From the NCBI RefSeq assembly GCF_018390645.1, contig NZ_JAHBGC010000011.1, positions 177,370 to 237,184 of the forward strand: 59,815 nucleotides of DNA, in the 5' to 3' direction. Source of the stretch: Ancylobacter dichloromethanicus (lineage in GTDB: Bacteria > Pseudomonadota > Alphaproteobacteria > Rhizobiales > Xanthobacteraceae). How positions within the stretch are numbered: position 1 is the stretch's first letter; every line of letters starts with the position of its first letter. The position numbers were made by a program, and so were the translations under genes. Shown piece by piece: positions 49,513-59,782 of the stretch. The notes under the pieces are model-generated. The model searched no databases. It was not told where the DNA came from and worked only from the letters and a program-made list of their open reading frames with translations.

Positions 49513-51531
49513 ATGAAGTACCGTAGCGAGATCGACGGATTGCGGGCCGTCGCCGTTATTCCCGTGATCCTGTTTCACGCCGGATTCGGGGTGTTCTCCG
49601 GCGGCTATGTCGGGGTCGACGTGTTCTTCGTGATCAGCGGCTACCTGATCACGATGATCCTGCTGGCCGAGATCGAGGACGGCACGTTCTCCATCGTGCG
49701 GTTCTACGAGCGGCGGGCGCGGCGCATAGTGCCGGCGCTGTTCGTGGTGGTGGTGGCGTGCATGCCCTTCGCCTGGATGTGGATGATCCCCACCCAGCTG
49801 CGCGACTTCGGGCAGAGCGTCACGGCGGTGGTGTTCTTCGTCTCCAATTTCCTGTTCTGGAACGAAGCCGGTGGTTACTTCGCTCCTGCCGCCGAGCTGA
49901 AGCCGCTGCTGCACACCTGGAGCCTGGCGGTTGAGGAGCAGTATTACCTGTTCGCACCGCTGAGCCTGGCCGTGCTGTGGCGGTTCGGCCGGCGCACCGT
50001 GTTCTGGCTGGTGGTGGCGACCGCGGTACTGAGCCTGCTGGCCACCGAATGGGGCTGGCGCTATGCGCCGCGTGCCAATTTCTTCCTGCCGCAATTCCGC
50101 ATCTGGGAGATTCTGGCCGGGTCGATCTGCGGTTTCCTGGCGACCCGCCATGCGCCGCGCCCCAATAACCTGCTGAGCGCGCTGGGGCTGGCGATGATCG
50201 TGCTGGCGATCTTCGCCTTCGACGAGAACACGCCCTTCCCGAGCTTCTACGCGCTGCTGCCGGTGGTGGGGACGGCGCTCATCGTGATGTTCGCGCATAA
50301 GGGGACCTATGTCGCGCGGCTGCTGTCGGCACGGGCGCTGGTGGGCATCGGGCTGATCAGCTACAGCGCCTATCTGTGGCACCAGCCGCTGTTCGCCTTC
50401 GCCCGCATCCGCTCGCTGGCCGAGCCCGAGCCGGAACTGATGATGGCGCTGGCCGCGTTGTCGGTGGGCCTGGCCTATGTGAGCTGGCGATTCGTCGAGC
50501 AGCCGTTCCGGCGGCGCAAGCCGGCGCTGTTGCCGACACGGCGCGCGGTGTTCGTGGCGAGCACGGCGGCGGGCGTGCTCCTGGCGTCGGTTGGTACCTA
50601 TGCCAATGTGTCCAAGGGAATCCCGAGCCGCCTCGCCAGCATCGAGAAGGGCAGCCGGGAAGAAAAGCTGATCGCCTCGGCCGGTCGGCCCATGGCCGAC
50701 AAGGGTTGTGATCGCAGCGGCGTGCCCGAGGGGGTCGGGGCACTCTGCCCGATCTATCAGCCGACGAATCCCCAGCGCCGCATCCTCATCGTCGGCGACA
50801 GCCATTCCCACGCGCTTCTACCCGCCTTCGCCGGCGTGGGCGAGCACAACACCGTCTACTGGATGGGGGCGGCGAGTTGCCCGCCCATCATCGGAGTGTC
50901 GGTGCATGGCGGCTTGTACGAGCTCGGCTTGTGCGAGGAACTCGCCCGACGCGAACTTCAGGCGGCAAAGGAGGGCATGTTCGACATTGTGGTGCTCGTG
51001 TCGCGCTGGTCGTTCTACCCGGTTGGCCTGAAGAACAAGGTGCTGATCTCGCGCGAGGGAGCCACGCGCTACCCTTCGCAGGCGGATGCCCATGAGGCCT
51101 TCGCCGAGAAGCTGCCCGAGACAGTCCGGCAATATCTCGAACTCGGCGTCACGGTCGTGCTGGTGGACCAGATTCCGGAGCAAAAGGTCCTGCCACAAAA
51201 GGTGCTGGAACAGGCCGCGCTGCTCGGCCTGCGCGGCGGGCTCGATGACGAGGCGTTTGAACAGGCCATATGGGAAACCTCCACCACCGTCGAGAACGCC
51301 AAGGCGCGCCTCGCCTTCACCAGGGGCGAGCTGGAAAAGCTGCGCGGTGACAAGGTCTGGGTGCTGTCCTTCGACGATCAGTTCGAACGCGACGGCCGCT
51401 ATGTCTGGGGCGACCGAAACGGTGCCTTCTACTCCGACCAGGATCATCTTTCGGTGCACGGCAATGCGTTTCTCAAGGACAACGTGACCGCCGCCTTCGA
51501 GGAGATTGCCCGCACGCTGCGCCGCCCCTGA
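49513..51531 (+). CDS. OafA-like acyltransferase with SGNH domain
   Basis: A 672-residue membrane acyltransferase-3 protein fused to an SGNH domain, of the kind that O-acetylates lipopolysaccharide or other surface glycans. Start ATG 49513 gives the family N-terminus MKYRSEIDGLRAVAVIPVILFH, with the catalytic-type His and R/E pairs; the HTWSLAVEEQYYLFAP motif is near residue 137. About ten helices run to residue 370; the periplasmic SGNH part shows GDSHSH (block I) near residue 425 and DQDHLS near residue 650. It stands alone; the glycan acceptor is unknown. Confidence 0.93.
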   Translation: MKYRSEIDGLRAVAVIPVILFHAGFGVFSGGYVGVDVFFVISGYLITMILLAEIEDGTFSIVRFYERRARRIVPALFVVVVACMPFAWMWMIPTQLRDFGQSVTAVVFFVSNFLFWNEAGGYFAPAAELKPLLHTWSLAVEEQYYLFAPLSLAVLWRFGRRTVFWLVVATAVLSLLATEWGWRYAPRANFFLPQFRIWEILAGSICGFLATRHAPRPNNLLSALGLAMIVLAIFAFDENTPFPSFYALLPVVGTALIVMFAHKGTYVARLLSARALVGIGLISYSAYLWHQPLFAFARIRSLAEPEPELMMALAALSVGLAYVSWRFVEQPFRRRKPALLPTRRAVFVASTAAGVLLASVGTYANVSKGIPSRLASIEKGSREEKLIASAGRPMADKGCDRSGVPEGVGALCPIYQPTNPQRRILIVGDSHSHALLPAFAGVGEHNTVYWMGAASCPPIIGVSVHGGLYELGLCEELARRELQAAKEGMFDIVVLVSRWSFYPVGLKNKVLISREGATRYPSQADAHEAFAEKLPETVRQYLELGVTVVLVDQIPEQKVLPQKVLEQAALLGLRGGLDDEAFEQAIWETSTTVENAKARLAFTRGELEKLRGDKVWVLSFDDQFERDGRYVWGDRNGAFYSDQDHLSVHGNAFLKDNVTAAFEEIARTLRRP

Positions 51532-51562
51532 GCCGCCGCCCGGGCGCGGTGGCGCCCCGGCC

Positions 51563-52165
51563 TCAACCCTCGCTCTTGCTCCCGGGCGGGGCGTGGCGGG
51601 TCATCAGCGGCATCTGCGCCATGGCGAAGACCAGCGTCAGCGGCAGATAGCCGAAGGTCTTGAACGCCACCCAGGTGTCGGTGGAGACATTGCGCCAGAC
51701 GATCTCGTTCAGCACCGCCATGACCAGGAAGAACACGCCCCAGCGTATGGTCAGTTCGCGCCAGCCCCGATCCGTCAGCACGAACACGTCGCCCAGCACA
51801 TAGGGCAGCAGCGGCTTGCGCAGCCAGAGCCCGCCGAGCAGCGCGCCGCCGAACAGCGCGTTGACCAGGGTCGGCTTCATCTTGATGAAATGGTCGTCCT
51901 GCAGCACCAGAGTGAGGGTGCCGAACACCAGCACCACGCCGGCCGACACCAGCGGCATGACCGCGATCTTGCGGGCGATGATCCACATCACCGCCAGCGC
52001 GGCGAAGGTGGCGACCATGAAGGCGCCGGTGGCGACATAGATGCCGCCGCGGCCGTTGGCGACGAAGAAGACGACGAGCGGGCCCAGCTCCAGCGCGAAT
52101 TTGAGCAGCGGGTGCATGGTGCGCAGGCGCGTGGCGGGGGGCGCCTCGGACGGCGAATCGCTCAT
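51563..52165 (-). CDS. yciB: Septation protein A (YciB/IspA family inner-membrane protein)
   Basis: A 200-residue membrane protein with five to six helices: [17 protein letters not shown] near residue 27 and the family segment [27 protein letters not shown] near residue 130. YciB affects septation and envelope synthesis in Shigella and E. coli. It begins two bases after the ftsY stop and closes the dapF-mtaB-ftsY-yciB operon; convergent with the acyltransferase. Confidence 0.95.
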   Translation of the reverse strand: MSDSPSEAPPATRLRTMHPLLKFALELGPLVVFFVANGRGGIYVATGAFMVATFAALAVMWIIARKIAVMPLVSAGVVLVFGTLTLVLQDDHFIKMKPTLVNALFGGALLGGLWLRKPLLPYVLGDVFVLTDRGWRELTIRWGVFFLVMAVLNEIVWRNVSTDTWVAFKTFGYLPLTLVFAMAQMPLMTRHAPPGSKSEG

Positions 52166-52167
52166 GG

Positions 52168-53121
52168 TCAGTTCTCCAGTCCGACGATGGCGCGGGCGAA
52201 GTCGCGCGCCTCGAAGGGTTGCAGGTCGTCAATGCCCTCGCCGACGCCGATGAGGTGCACGGGCAGGCCATGTTTGGCGGCGATGGCGACGAGGATACCG
52301 CCGCGCGCGGTGCCGTCGAGCTTGGTCATGACGAGGCCGGTGACGCCGGCCACGCGCGTGAACACCTCCACCTGCTGCAGCGCGTTCTGCCCCACCGTGG
52401 CGTCGAGCGTCAGCACCACCGCGTGCGGGGCGGAGGCGTCCTGCTTCTTGATGACGCGAACGATCTTCTCCAGTTCCGCCATCAGTTCGGTGCGGTTCTG
52501 CAGCCGGCCGGCGGTGTCGATGATCAGCACGTCGGCGCCCTCGGCCCGCGCCTGCTGCAGGCCGTCAAAGGCAACGCCGGCGGCGTCGGCGCCCGGCGCG
52601 CGGGAGACGACGGTGGCGCCGGTGCGATCGGCCCAGACCTTGAGCTGCTCGATCGCCGCCGCGCGGAAGGTGTCGCCGGCGGCGAGCACCACCTTTTTAC
52701 CCTGCGCCTTCAGGGTGGAGGCGAGCTTGCCGATGGTGGTGGTCTTGCCCGAGCCGTTGACGCCGACCATCAGCAGCACGAAAGGCTTGCTGTCCGAGGC
52801 GAAGACCAGCGGCACGGCGACCGGCTTGAGCACCGCCTCGACCTCGGCGGCGACGAGCGAGCGCACCTCGTCCGGCTCGATGGTCTTGTCGTAGCGGCCC
52901 TTGCCGACTGCGGCGGCAATGCGCGCCGAGGTCTCGACGCCGAGATCGGCGCGGATCAGCACGTCCTCGAGGTCCTCCAGCGTGTCGGCGTCGAGCCTGC
53001 GCTTGGTGAACAGGTCGGTGATGCCGGTGGAGAGGCCCGAGGCGGTGCGGGTGAGCCCCTGCGTCAGGCGCTTCCAGAAGCCGGGGCGGGCGGCGGCGGT
53101 GTCGTCGTTCATGTCGTTCAT
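52168..53121 (-). CDS. ftsY: Signal recognition particle receptor FtsY
   Basis: GTPase that docks ribosome-SRP complexes to the membrane for co-translational insertion. At 317 residues it is a short FtsY with a minimal acidic A domain and complete N and G domains. Seen: P-loop [25 protein letters not shown] (I box), DTAGRL and [10 protein letters not shown]. Its start overlaps the mtaB stop (ATGA). Conserved operon in alphaproteobacteria. Confidence 0.97.
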   Translation of the reverse strand: MNDMNDDTAAARPGFWKRLTQGLTRTASGLSTGITDLFTKRRLDADTLEDLEDVLIRADLGVETSARIAAAVGKGRYDKTIEPDEVRSLVAAEVEAVLKPVAVPLVFASDSKPFVLLMVGVNGSGKTTTIGKLASTLKAQGKKVVLAAGDTFRAAAIEQLKVWADRTGATVVSRAPGADAAGVAFDGLQQARAEGADVLIIDTAGRLQNRTELMAELEKIVRVIKKQDASAPHAVVLTLDATVGQNALQQVEVFTRVAGVTGLVMTKLDGTARGGILVAIAAKHGLPVHLIGVGEGIDDLQPFEARDFARAIVGLEN

Positions 53122-54434
53122 GCCGCGATCAGCCGAACGCCGTCATGGCCGGCGATGCGGATATGGGTGAGCGTGCCGGGCGGCAGGCGGGTGGGCAGGC
53201 GCACCGGGGTGAAACTCCTTGTGCGGGCGAGGCCGCCGCGCTCCGCCAGCACCTCGCGCCGGGCGCCGATCTCGCCGGCGAGATGGCGCAGCAGCGCATG
53301 CGCACCCTTCTCGCGCAGGCGCCGCGCCCGCTCCTTCACCGTCGCCGGCGCCACCGCCGGCATGCGGGCGGCCGGCGTGCCGGGACGCGGCGAGAACGGG
53401 AAGACGTGCAGATGGGTCAGCCCGCAGGCATCGACGAGGTCGAGCGAGGCGCGGAACTGGGCCTCGGTCTCGGTCGGGAAGCCGGCGATGAGATCGGCGC
53501 CGATCACCATGTCGGGCCGCATGCGCCGGATGTCGGCGCAGAACCGGATGGCGTCGGCGCGCAGGTGCCGGCGCTTCATGCGCTTGAGGATGAGGTCGTC
53601 GCCGGCCTGCAGCGAGAGGTGGAGATGCGGCATCAGCCGTTCTTCCTCGGCGAGGGCGCGCAGCAGCTCGGCGTCGACCTCGACGGAATCGATGGAGGAA
53701 AGCCGCAGCCGGGGCAGTTCCGGCACATGGCGCAGCAGCGCCCGCACCAGCGTGCCCAGGCGGGGCGCGCCGGGAAGATCGGCGCCGTAGGAGGTGAGAT
53801 CGACGCCGGTCAGCACGATTTCGCTCGTACCGTCCGCCACCAGCTCGCGCACCCGCGCCACCACGGCGCCCATCGGCACGGAGCGGGAATTGCCGCGCCC
53901 ATAGGGAATGACGCAGAAGGTGCAGCGGTGGTCGCAGCCATCCTGCACCTGCACGAAGGCGCGGGTATGGCCCTCGATGGTGTCGGCCGGTCCGTCGATG
54001 AGGTGCCCCGCCGTTTCGCGTACCGCCATGATGTCGCCGACGACGGTCTTCGCGTCGGCGCCGATGCCGAAGTCGAGCGCGGCGCGGGTCGCCGCCCAGC
54101 TTTCCGGCGCCGTCTTCTCGGCATTGCCGAGCACGCGGTCGACCTCGTCCATCGCGGCGAAACGGCCGGGCTCGGTCTGCGCGGCGCAGCCGGTGACAAT
54201 GATGCGGCGGGCGGGGGCCTCGCGCTTGAGCCGGCGGATGGCCTGGCGGGCCTGCTTCACCGCCTCGGCGGTGACGGCGCAGGTGTTGACGACAACGACA
54301 TTCTCCAGCCCCGCCGCGCCCGCCATCGCCTTGGCGGTGGCGGAATCGAGCGCGTTCAGCCGGCAGCCGAAGGTGACGACCTCGACAGGGGCGGCGGGCG
54401 TCGTCGCGTCCGGGATTACCACGTCGAGGCCCAT
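53118..54434 (-). CDS. mtaB: tRNA (N6-threonylcarbamoyladenosine(37)-C2)-methylthiotransferase
   Basis: Radical-SAM enzyme that makes ms2t6A at tRNA position 37. Three parts: the UPF0004 domain with its auxiliary-cluster cysteines Cys24, Cys52 and Cys83; the radical-SAM core with Cys167, Cys171 and Cys174 (GCDHRCTFCVIPYGRG); and a C-terminal TRAM-like tail (RTRSFTPVRL). Start at the ATG complement 54432-54434 (438 residues). It follows dapF by 2 bp. Confidence 0.95.
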   Translation of the reverse strand: MGLDVVIPDATTPAAPVEVVTFGCRLNALDSATAKAMAGAAGLENVVVVNTCAVTAEAVKQARQAIRRLKREAPARRIIVTGCAAQTEPGRFAAMDEVDRVLGNAEKTAPESWAATRAALDFGIGADAKTVVGDIMAVRETAGHLIDGPADTIEGHTRAFVQVQDGCDHRCTFCVIPYGRGNSRSVPMGAVVARVRELVADGTSEIVLTGVDLTSYGADLPGAPRLGTLVRALLRHVPELPRLRLSSIDSVEVDAELLRALAEEERLMPHLHLSLQAGDDLILKRMKRRHLRADAIRFCADIRRMRPDMVIGADLIAGFPTETEAQFRASLDLVDACGLTHLHVFPFSPRPGTPAARMPAVAPATVKERARRLREKGAHALLRHLAGEIGARREVLAERGGLARTRSFTPVRLPTRLPPGTLTHIRIAGHDGVRLIAA

Positions 54435-54436
54435 GG

Positions 54437-55312
54437 TCACTCGGCGCCGGCGGTGGCGTCGAGCATGGCGGCGGTGAGCCGGCCGTCGAACTCGAATTCG
54501 GCCGGGCCGGTCATCAACATGTGGTCGTCGCTCTCGCGCCAGTCGATGACGAGATCGCCGCCCGGCAGGGTGACGGTGACGCGGCGGCCGGTGAGGCCGA
54601 GGCGCGCGGCGGCGACGGCGGTGGCGCAGGCGGCCGAGCCGCAGGCGCGGGTGAGGCCGACGCCGCGCTCCCACACCTTCAGCACGATATGCTCGGGGGA
54701 AACGACCTGCGCCACGGAGATGTTCGCCCGCTCGGGGAAGATCGGGTGATGCTCCAGCTCCGGCCCGAGGCGGGCGAGATCGACCGCCGCGACATCCTCG
54801 ACCCAGAAGATGGCGTGCGGGTTGCCGACATTGACCACGGCGGGTGCGCGCAGCACCGGCGCTTCCGCCGGGCCGGCCTGCAATTCGATGGCGCGGGTGT
54901 CGGCGACCGGGCCGGCGAGCGGGATGTCGTGCCAGCCGAAGCGCGGCACGCCCATGTCGACGGTGATGCCGTCGCCCGCCACGGTACAGTCGAGCGGACC
55001 GGCGACGCTCTCGAACACCATGTGGGCGGCGCCGGTGCGGCCGGCCTCGTAGAGCGCGATGCAGCGCGTGCCGTTGCCGCAGGCGCCCGATTCCGAACCG
55101 TCGGCATTGATGATGCGCACGAAGGCGCTGGTGGCCTCGGTCTGCGGCGGATACAGCGCCATGATCTGGTCGAAAGGCAGCACGCCCGGCCGGGCGAGGG
55201 CGCGCGCCTCCTGCGGCGGCACCGCGAGCGGCGCGGCGCGCAGGTCGAGCACGACGATCTCGTTGCCGAGGCCGTTCATCTTGACGAAAAGGCGGTTTTC
55301 CAGCGCGGCCAT
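54437..55312 (-). CDS. dapF: Diaminopimelate epimerase
   Basis: Interconverts LL- and meso-diaminopimelate for lysine and peptidoglycan, without cofactor. The two catalytic cysteines are Cys78 ([11 protein letters not shown]) and Cys224 ([11 protein letters not shown]). I start it at the ATG complement 55310-55312 (291 residues, [18 protein letters not shown]), the family N-terminus; the longer frame to 55555 reads across the divergent promoter. First gene of dapF-mtaB-ftsY-yciB. A TATAAG-like -10 on the minus strand (complement 55374-55379) is possible. Confidence 0.96.
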   Translation of the reverse strand: MAALENRLFVKMNGLGNEIVVLDLRAAPLAVPPQEARALARPGVLPFDQIMALYPPQTEATSAFVRIINADGSESGACGNGTRCIALYEAGRTGAAHMVFESVAGPLDCTVAGDGITVDMGVPRFGWHDIPLAGPVADTRAIELQAGPAEAPVLRAPAVVNVGNPHAIFWVEDVAAVDLARLGPELEHHPIFPERANISVAQVVSPEHIVLKVWERGVGLTRACGSAACATAVAAARLGLTGRRVTVTLPGGDLVIDWRESDDHMLMTGPAEFEFDGRLTAAMLDATAGAE

Positions 55313-55596
55313 GGACCCGGTTTCGCGGCATGCGGCGGGCAGGCCGCCGGTGGATACGGAAGAGGGTGCGGCCCTTATATGGCGAAGCGCCGAGGATTGA
55401 CCAGACTTATCGGGCACGGGAGAGCTGTCGCGGCGGCGACATCCCGCTACGGCAGAGGAAACTGTCGCGGCGCGGCGACAGGTCCGTGCGAACACCGTTC
55501 CGTGTCCCGCGCGGGCGTCGCGGGCGGGCGGCCGGAATGCTAGATGTCTCGGCAATGCCAGATCTGTGCGGCGTCGCGCCTTTTACCGGTGAACCG

Positions 55597-56418
55597 ATGA
55601 TGATGGTGAAGTCCTCCGCCCGCGCCCGGCCGTGCCGGCTTTTCGTGGCGCGGGCGCTCGCGGGCGCGCTGCTGTTCATGCCGCTGCCGCTTCTGGCCCA
55701 GACTCGCGCCAGCGAGGCGCCGGCGGTCGAGGGCTCCACGGCCGCCGCGCCGCCGGCTCCGGCAGCCGATCCGTCGACCCCGGCGGCCGACGCGGCGCCC
55801 GACACCCAGGCGCCTGACACCGACACGCCTGACACCGACACGCCCGATACGGCCGGGCCGCTCGACGAGGACGACATGGTCGCCCCGCCGATGGTCGACC
55901 CGCGCGCGGTCGAGACCCGGAACGTCGCCCCGGCGCCGGACCCGCTGACGAGGCCGGACGGCTTCGGCGACGAGACGGTGATGCAGCCGGTGCCGGTGCT
56001 GATGAAGAAGGCGCATGCGGGCTGGGACGACGCCTTCAGGACCATCGTCGCCACGCTGAAGCAGATCGACGCCGAGATGGCGCGGCTGAAGCTGAAAGCC
56101 AGCGGCGCCTCTTTCATCATCTACACCTCGACCGACGATCTCGGCTTCGACTTCGAGGCGGCGGTGCCGTTCGAGGGGGCGACGACGGAGAAGCCGCAGA
56201 ACGGCGTCGCGTTTGCCGCCTCGCCGGCCGGCCGGGCGCTGCGCTTCACCCATCGCGGCCCCTATGACGCGATGGACCCGACCTACGAGCAGATCGCCAA
56301 CCTGCTCGACGCCAAGGACCTGGAGGCGCAGGACCTCTATGTCGAGGAATACCGCTCCGACCCGCGCACCACCTCGCCGGACGACCTTGTCATCGACATC
56401 TGGGTGCCGCTGAAGTGA
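55597..56418 (+). CDS. Secreted GyrI-like (effector-binding fold) protein
   Basis: A 273-residue exported protein. From ATG 55597 (three ATGs in a row) residues 1-35 form a signal peptide ending LPLLAQ; then comes a disordered Ala/Pro/Asp region with PDTDT repeats (about 40-90), and a C-terminal domain (about 125-273) with VPVLMKKAHAGWDDAFRTIV and ALRFTHRGPYDAMDPTYEQI, the pattern of GyrI-like/SOUL-type small-molecule-binding folds. A longer in-frame start at 55540 exists. Function unknown; it may bind hydrophobic ligands in the periplasm. Confidence 0.78.
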   Translation: MMMVKSSARARPCRLFVARALAGALLFMPLPLLAQTRASEAPAVEGSTAAAPPAPAADPSTPAADAAPDTQAPDTDTPDTDTPDTAGPLDEDDMVAPPMVDPRAVETRNVAPAPDPLTRPDGFGDETVMQPVPVLMKKAHAGWDDAFRTIVATLKQIDAEMARLKLKASGASFIIYTSTDDLGFDFEAAVPFEGATTEKPQNGVAFAASPAGRALRFTHRGPYDAMDPTYEQIANLLDAKDLEAQDLYVEEYRSDPRTTSPDDLVIDIWVPLK

Positions 56419-56439
56419 CGCCGGGGGCATCCCGGGCGT
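56418..56439 (+). terminator. Hairpin after the GyrI-like gene
   Basis: ACGCCGGGG and CCCGGGCGT pair with one mismatch across a short GCAT-like loop, beginning at the stop codon. No T tract. The remaining 200 bp to rlmN show no gene. Confidence 0.4.
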
Positions 56440-56647
56440 GACGGTGGGAATGGGCAGCAGGTAGAAGCGGGTTTCGCCGGAGAGTCTTCGCGGGGCCCGG
56501 CGAAAACGCCTTTGGCGACATCCCGGCGGCAAGTGTCCGGCCGTGCCGCATCTCCATGGCCCTGCATGGGTGCCCGGCGCCCCGCCTATTCGCCATGCCC
56601 GCCGGGCTGTGCTATGAGGCGGCCAAATCCATATCCTCGATAAAGCG

Positions 56648-57910
56648 ATGAACCTGATCGATACCACAGCGGCCACCGCCGCCGGGGCGCAAGCTCCCGT
56701 AGAGAGGCCCGCCGCCGCCGAGCCGGCGCGCGTCGCGGCGCGTGGCTCGGACGCGAAGCCGTCCCTTGCCGGGCTCGACCGAGCCGGGCTGGCGCAGGCG
56801 CTGGCGCGGATCGGCGTTTCCGAGCGCGAGAGCCGCATGCGCGTCGCCCAGCTCTGGCACTGGATCTATCTGCGCGGGGCGCTGTCCTTCGACGAGATGA
56901 CCAATGTCGGCAAGGGGCTGCGCGAGAAGCTCGGCAATGCCTTCACCCTCGACCGGCCCGAGGTGGTGGTCGAGCAGGTGTCGAATGACGGCACCCGCAA
57001 ATGGCTGATGCGCCTGCCGCCCGACATTGACGGTGACAGGCCGCACGATGTCGAGATGGTCTATATCCCCGAGAGCGACCGCGGCACGCTGTGCGTCTCC
57101 TCGCAGGTCGGCTGCACGCTCAATTGCTCGTTCTGCCACACCGGCACCCAGCGGCTGGTGCGCAACCTGACCGCCGCCGAGATCGTGGCGCAGGTGATGG
57201 TGGCGCGCGACCGGCTCGGCGACTATCCCGGCCGCGACCGCGCCGTCGGTCCCGGCCTGCCCACCGAGGGCGACCGGCTGGTGACCAATATCGTGTTCAT
57301 GGGCATGGGCGAGCCGCTCTACGCCTATGAGTCGGTGGCGAAATCCATCGAGGTGCTGGCCGATGGCGAGGGCCTCGGCATCGGCAAGCGGCGCATCACC
57401 GTCTCCACCTCCGGCGTGGTGCCGGAGATCGAGAAGCTCGGCCGCGAGGTCGGGCCGATGCTCGCCATCTCGCTGCATGCGGTGCGCGACGAACTGCGCG
57501 ACGAATTGGTGCCGATCAACAAGAAGTACCCGCTGAAAGCGCTGCTGGACGCCTGCCGCACCTACCCGCCGGCCTCCAACGCCAAGCGCATCACCTTCGA
57601 GTATGTGATGCTCAAGGGCGTGAACGATTCACCCGCCGACGCCAAGGCGCTGGTGAAGCTGCTCGCCGGCATTCCGGCCAAGATCAACCTCATTCCGTTC
57701 AACCCCTGGCCGGGCACCAAATATGAGTGCTCGGACTGGGAGACGATCGAGCGGTTCTCCGACATCGTTTTTCGCGCCGGCTATTCCAGCCCGGTGCGCA
57801 CGCCGCGCGGGCGCGACATCCTCGCCGCCTGCGGCCAGCTCAAGAGCGAGACGGAGAAGCTCTCCGCCCGCGAGAGGCTGGCGCTGCGGGCGATGGCGGC
57901 GGGGGAATAG
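56648..57910 (+). CDS. rlmN: Dual-specificity 23S rRNA/tRNA adenine-C2 methyltransferase RlmN
   Basis: Radical-SAM methylase of A2503 in 23S rRNA and A37 in some tRNAs. Seen: the CxxxCxxC cluster motif Cys156, Cys160, Cys163 ([15 protein letters not shown]), the SAM-binding MGMGEPL and SHLSLHA-like AISLHAVRD, and the C-terminal substrate Cys in [11 protein letters not shown]. The 420 residues include an unusual Ala-rich leader of about 40 residues before the family core begins near AGLDRAGL. The small membrane protein gene follows 9 bp later. Confidence 0.96.
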   Translation: MNLIDTTAATAAGAQAPVERPAAAEPARVAARGSDAKPSLAGLDRAGLAQALARIGVSERESRMRVAQLWHWIYLRGALSFDEMTNVGKGLREKLGNAFTLDRPEVVVEQVSNDGTRKWLMRLPPDIDGDRPHDVEMVYIPESDRGTLCVSSQVGCTLNCSFCHTGTQRLVRNLTAAEIVAQVMVARDRLGDYPGRDRAVGPGLPTEGDRLVTNIVFMGMGEPLYAYESVAKSIEVLADGEGLGIGKRRITVSTSGVVPEIEKLGREVGPMLAISLHAVRDELRDELVPINKKYPLKALLDACRTYPPASNAKRITFEYVMLKGVNDSPADAKALVKLLAGIPAKINLIPFNPWPGTKYECSDWETIERFSDIVFRAGYSSPVRTPRGRDILAACGQLKSETEKLSARERLALRAMAAGE

Positions 57911-57919
57911 GCGGGAACG

Positions 57920-58435
57920 ATGGACAGTCTGCTGCGCCTGCTGCTGCGCTTCGTCATCGTGCCGCTGGGCATGATCTGCGGCTTCATCGCCTCCTTCGTT
58001 GTGGTGTTGTTCGGCTATTGGCGTATCGGCGACCTCCTCGCCGGCAATGTCGACGTCGAGGCGATCGCGCTGTTCGACGCGCTGGCGGCGGCGAGCTACC
58101 TGCTGATGATGGTGGTGCTGGCGATGTGGGCGGTGGCGCTGATCGGCGTCCTGTTCGCCGAGGCCTTCGCCGTGCGCTCCTGGATCTTCCATGTGGCCAA
58201 TGGCGCGGTGTCGGCGTGGCTGGCCGCCTCGGTGTTCGCGCCCTATGCGCAGGCGCCGGTGCCGTTCGACGGCAATCTCTACATCGTCGCGGCCGGCCTC
58301 GCCGGCGGGCTCGCCTACTGGCTGGTCGCCGGCTGGAATGCCGGTTTCTGGAAGCCGTTGCGGGCCGAGCGGCTGCCGGCGCCGCTGCCGCAGGCCCAAC
58401 CCGCTTCCCAGCCGGCGCCGCCGCCGGCCCCTTGA
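57920..58435 (+). CDS. Small membrane protein of unknown function after rlmN
   Basis: A 171-residue protein with four hydrophobic helices (about 8-34 FVIVPLGMICGFIASFVVVLFGY, 52-80, 86-108 and 118-138) and a Pro/Ala-rich tail. I do not recognise a family signature. ATG 57920 is preceded by GCGGGAACG. The 9-bp spacing indicates co-transcription with rlmN; the same pair may be general in the order, which I cannot check. Confidence 0.8.
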   Translation: MDSLLRLLLRFVIVPLGMICGFIASFVVVLFGYWRIGDLLAGNVDVEAIALFDALAAASYLLMMVVLAMWAVALIGVLFAEAFAVRSWIFHVANGAVSAWLAASVFAPYAQAPVPFDGNLYIVAAGLAGGLAYWLVAGWNAGFWKPLRAERLPAPLPQAQPASQPAPPPAP

Positions 58436-58552
58436 GACTAGGCAAGGCTTGCACCGGCGCGCGCCATGCCTATAGTCCGCGCGCCCTGACGGGCCCGGCT
58501 TTTCCTGCGGAACGTGACTCTCTCGGAACGTGACCCTTTTTCGGAATCTGAC

Positions 58553-59782
58553 ATGGCGAACGATGTGAAGAAGGTGGTGCTCGCCTATTCGGGCGGTCTC
58601 GACACCTCGGTGATCCTCAAATGGCTGCAGACCACCTATGGCTGCGAGGTGGTGACCTTCACCGCCGATCTCGGCCAGGGCGAGGAACTGGAGCCGGCGC
58701 GCAAGAAGGCGGAGCTGCTCGGCATCAAGCCGGAGAACATCTTCATCGAGGACGTGCGCGAGGAATTCGTTTCCGAATACGTGTTCCCGATGTTCCGCGC
58801 CAACGCGCTTTACGAGGGGCTGTATCTTCTCGGCACCTCCATCGCCCGGCCGCTGATCTCCAAGAAGCAGATCGAGATTGCCCGCAAGGTCGGCGCCGAC
58901 GCGGTGGCCCATGGCGCTACCGGCAAGGGTAATGACCAGGTGCGCTTCGAACTGAGCTATTACGCGCTGGAGCCGGAGATCAAGGTGATCGCGCCGTGGC
59001 GCGAATGGGACCTGACCTCGCGCACCCGCCTGCTGGAATTCGCCGAGACCCACCAGATTCCGATCGCCAAGGACAAGAGGGGCGAGGCGCCGTTCTCGGT
59101 CGACGCCAACCTGCTGCACTCCTCCTCCGAGGGCAAGGTGCTGGAAGACCCGGCCGACGAGGCGCCGGAATATGTCTACCAGCGCACCATCTCGCCCGAG
59201 GCGGCGCCCGACAAGGCGACTTATATCACCGTCGGCTTCGAGAAGGGCGACGCGGTGTCGATCGACGGCGAGGCGCTCTCGCCCGCCACGCTGCTGACCC
59301 GGCTGAACGAACTCGGCAAGGCCAACGGCATCGGCCGGCTCGACCTCGTCGAGAACCGCTTCGTCGGCATGAAGTCGCGCGGCGTCTACGAGACGCCCGG
59401 CGGCACGATCCTTTTGCAGGCGCATCGCGGCATCGAGAGCATCACGCTCGACCGCGGCGCGGCGCATCTGAAGGACGACATCATGCCCCGCTATGCGGAG
59501 CTGATCTATTACGGCTTCTGGTTCTCGCCCGAGCGCGAGATGCTGCAGGCGCTGATCGACAAGAGCCAGGAATTCGTCACCGGCGAGGTGCGGATCAAGC
59601 TCTACAAGGGCAATGTCGAGGTGGTCGGGCGCTCCTCGCCCTATTCGCTCTACAACCAGGACCTCGTGACCTTCGAGGAGGGCGCGGTGGCCTATGACCA
59701 CCGCGACGCCGCCGGCTTCATCAAGCTGAACGCCCTGCGGCTGCGCACCCTGGCCAACCGCGACCGCAAGGTGGGAGGCTGA
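58553..59782 (+). CDS. argG: Argininosuccinate synthase
   Basis: Joins citrulline and aspartate with ATP in arginine synthesis. Seen: N-type ATP pyrophosphatase P-loop AYSGGLDTS at residues 10-18, [18 protein letters not shown], and [15 protein letters not shown] start it at ATG 58553 (409 residues, [15 protein letters not shown]), the common length; the GTG at 58514 would add 13 unrelated residues. The window ends 33 bp after its stop with nothing identifiable. Confidence 0.97.
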   Translation: MANDVKKVVLAYSGGLDTSVILKWLQTTYGCEVVTFTADLGQGEELEPARKKAELLGIKPENIFIEDVREEFVSEYVFPMFRANALYEGLYLLGTSIARPLISKKQIEIARKVGADAVAHGATGKGNDQVRFELSYYALEPEIKVIAPWREWDLTSRTRLLEFAETHQIPIAKDKRGEAPFSVDANLLHSSSEGKVLEDPADEAPEYVYQRTISPEAAPDKATYITVGFEKGDAVSIDGEALSPATLLTRLNELGKANGIGRLDLVENRFVGMKSRGVYETPGGTILLQAHRGIESITLDRGAAHLKDDIMPRYAELIYYGFWFSPEREMLQALIDKSQEFVTGEVRIKLYKGNVEVVGRSSPYSLYNQDLVTFEEGAVAYDHRDAAGFIKLNALRLRTLANRDRKVGG

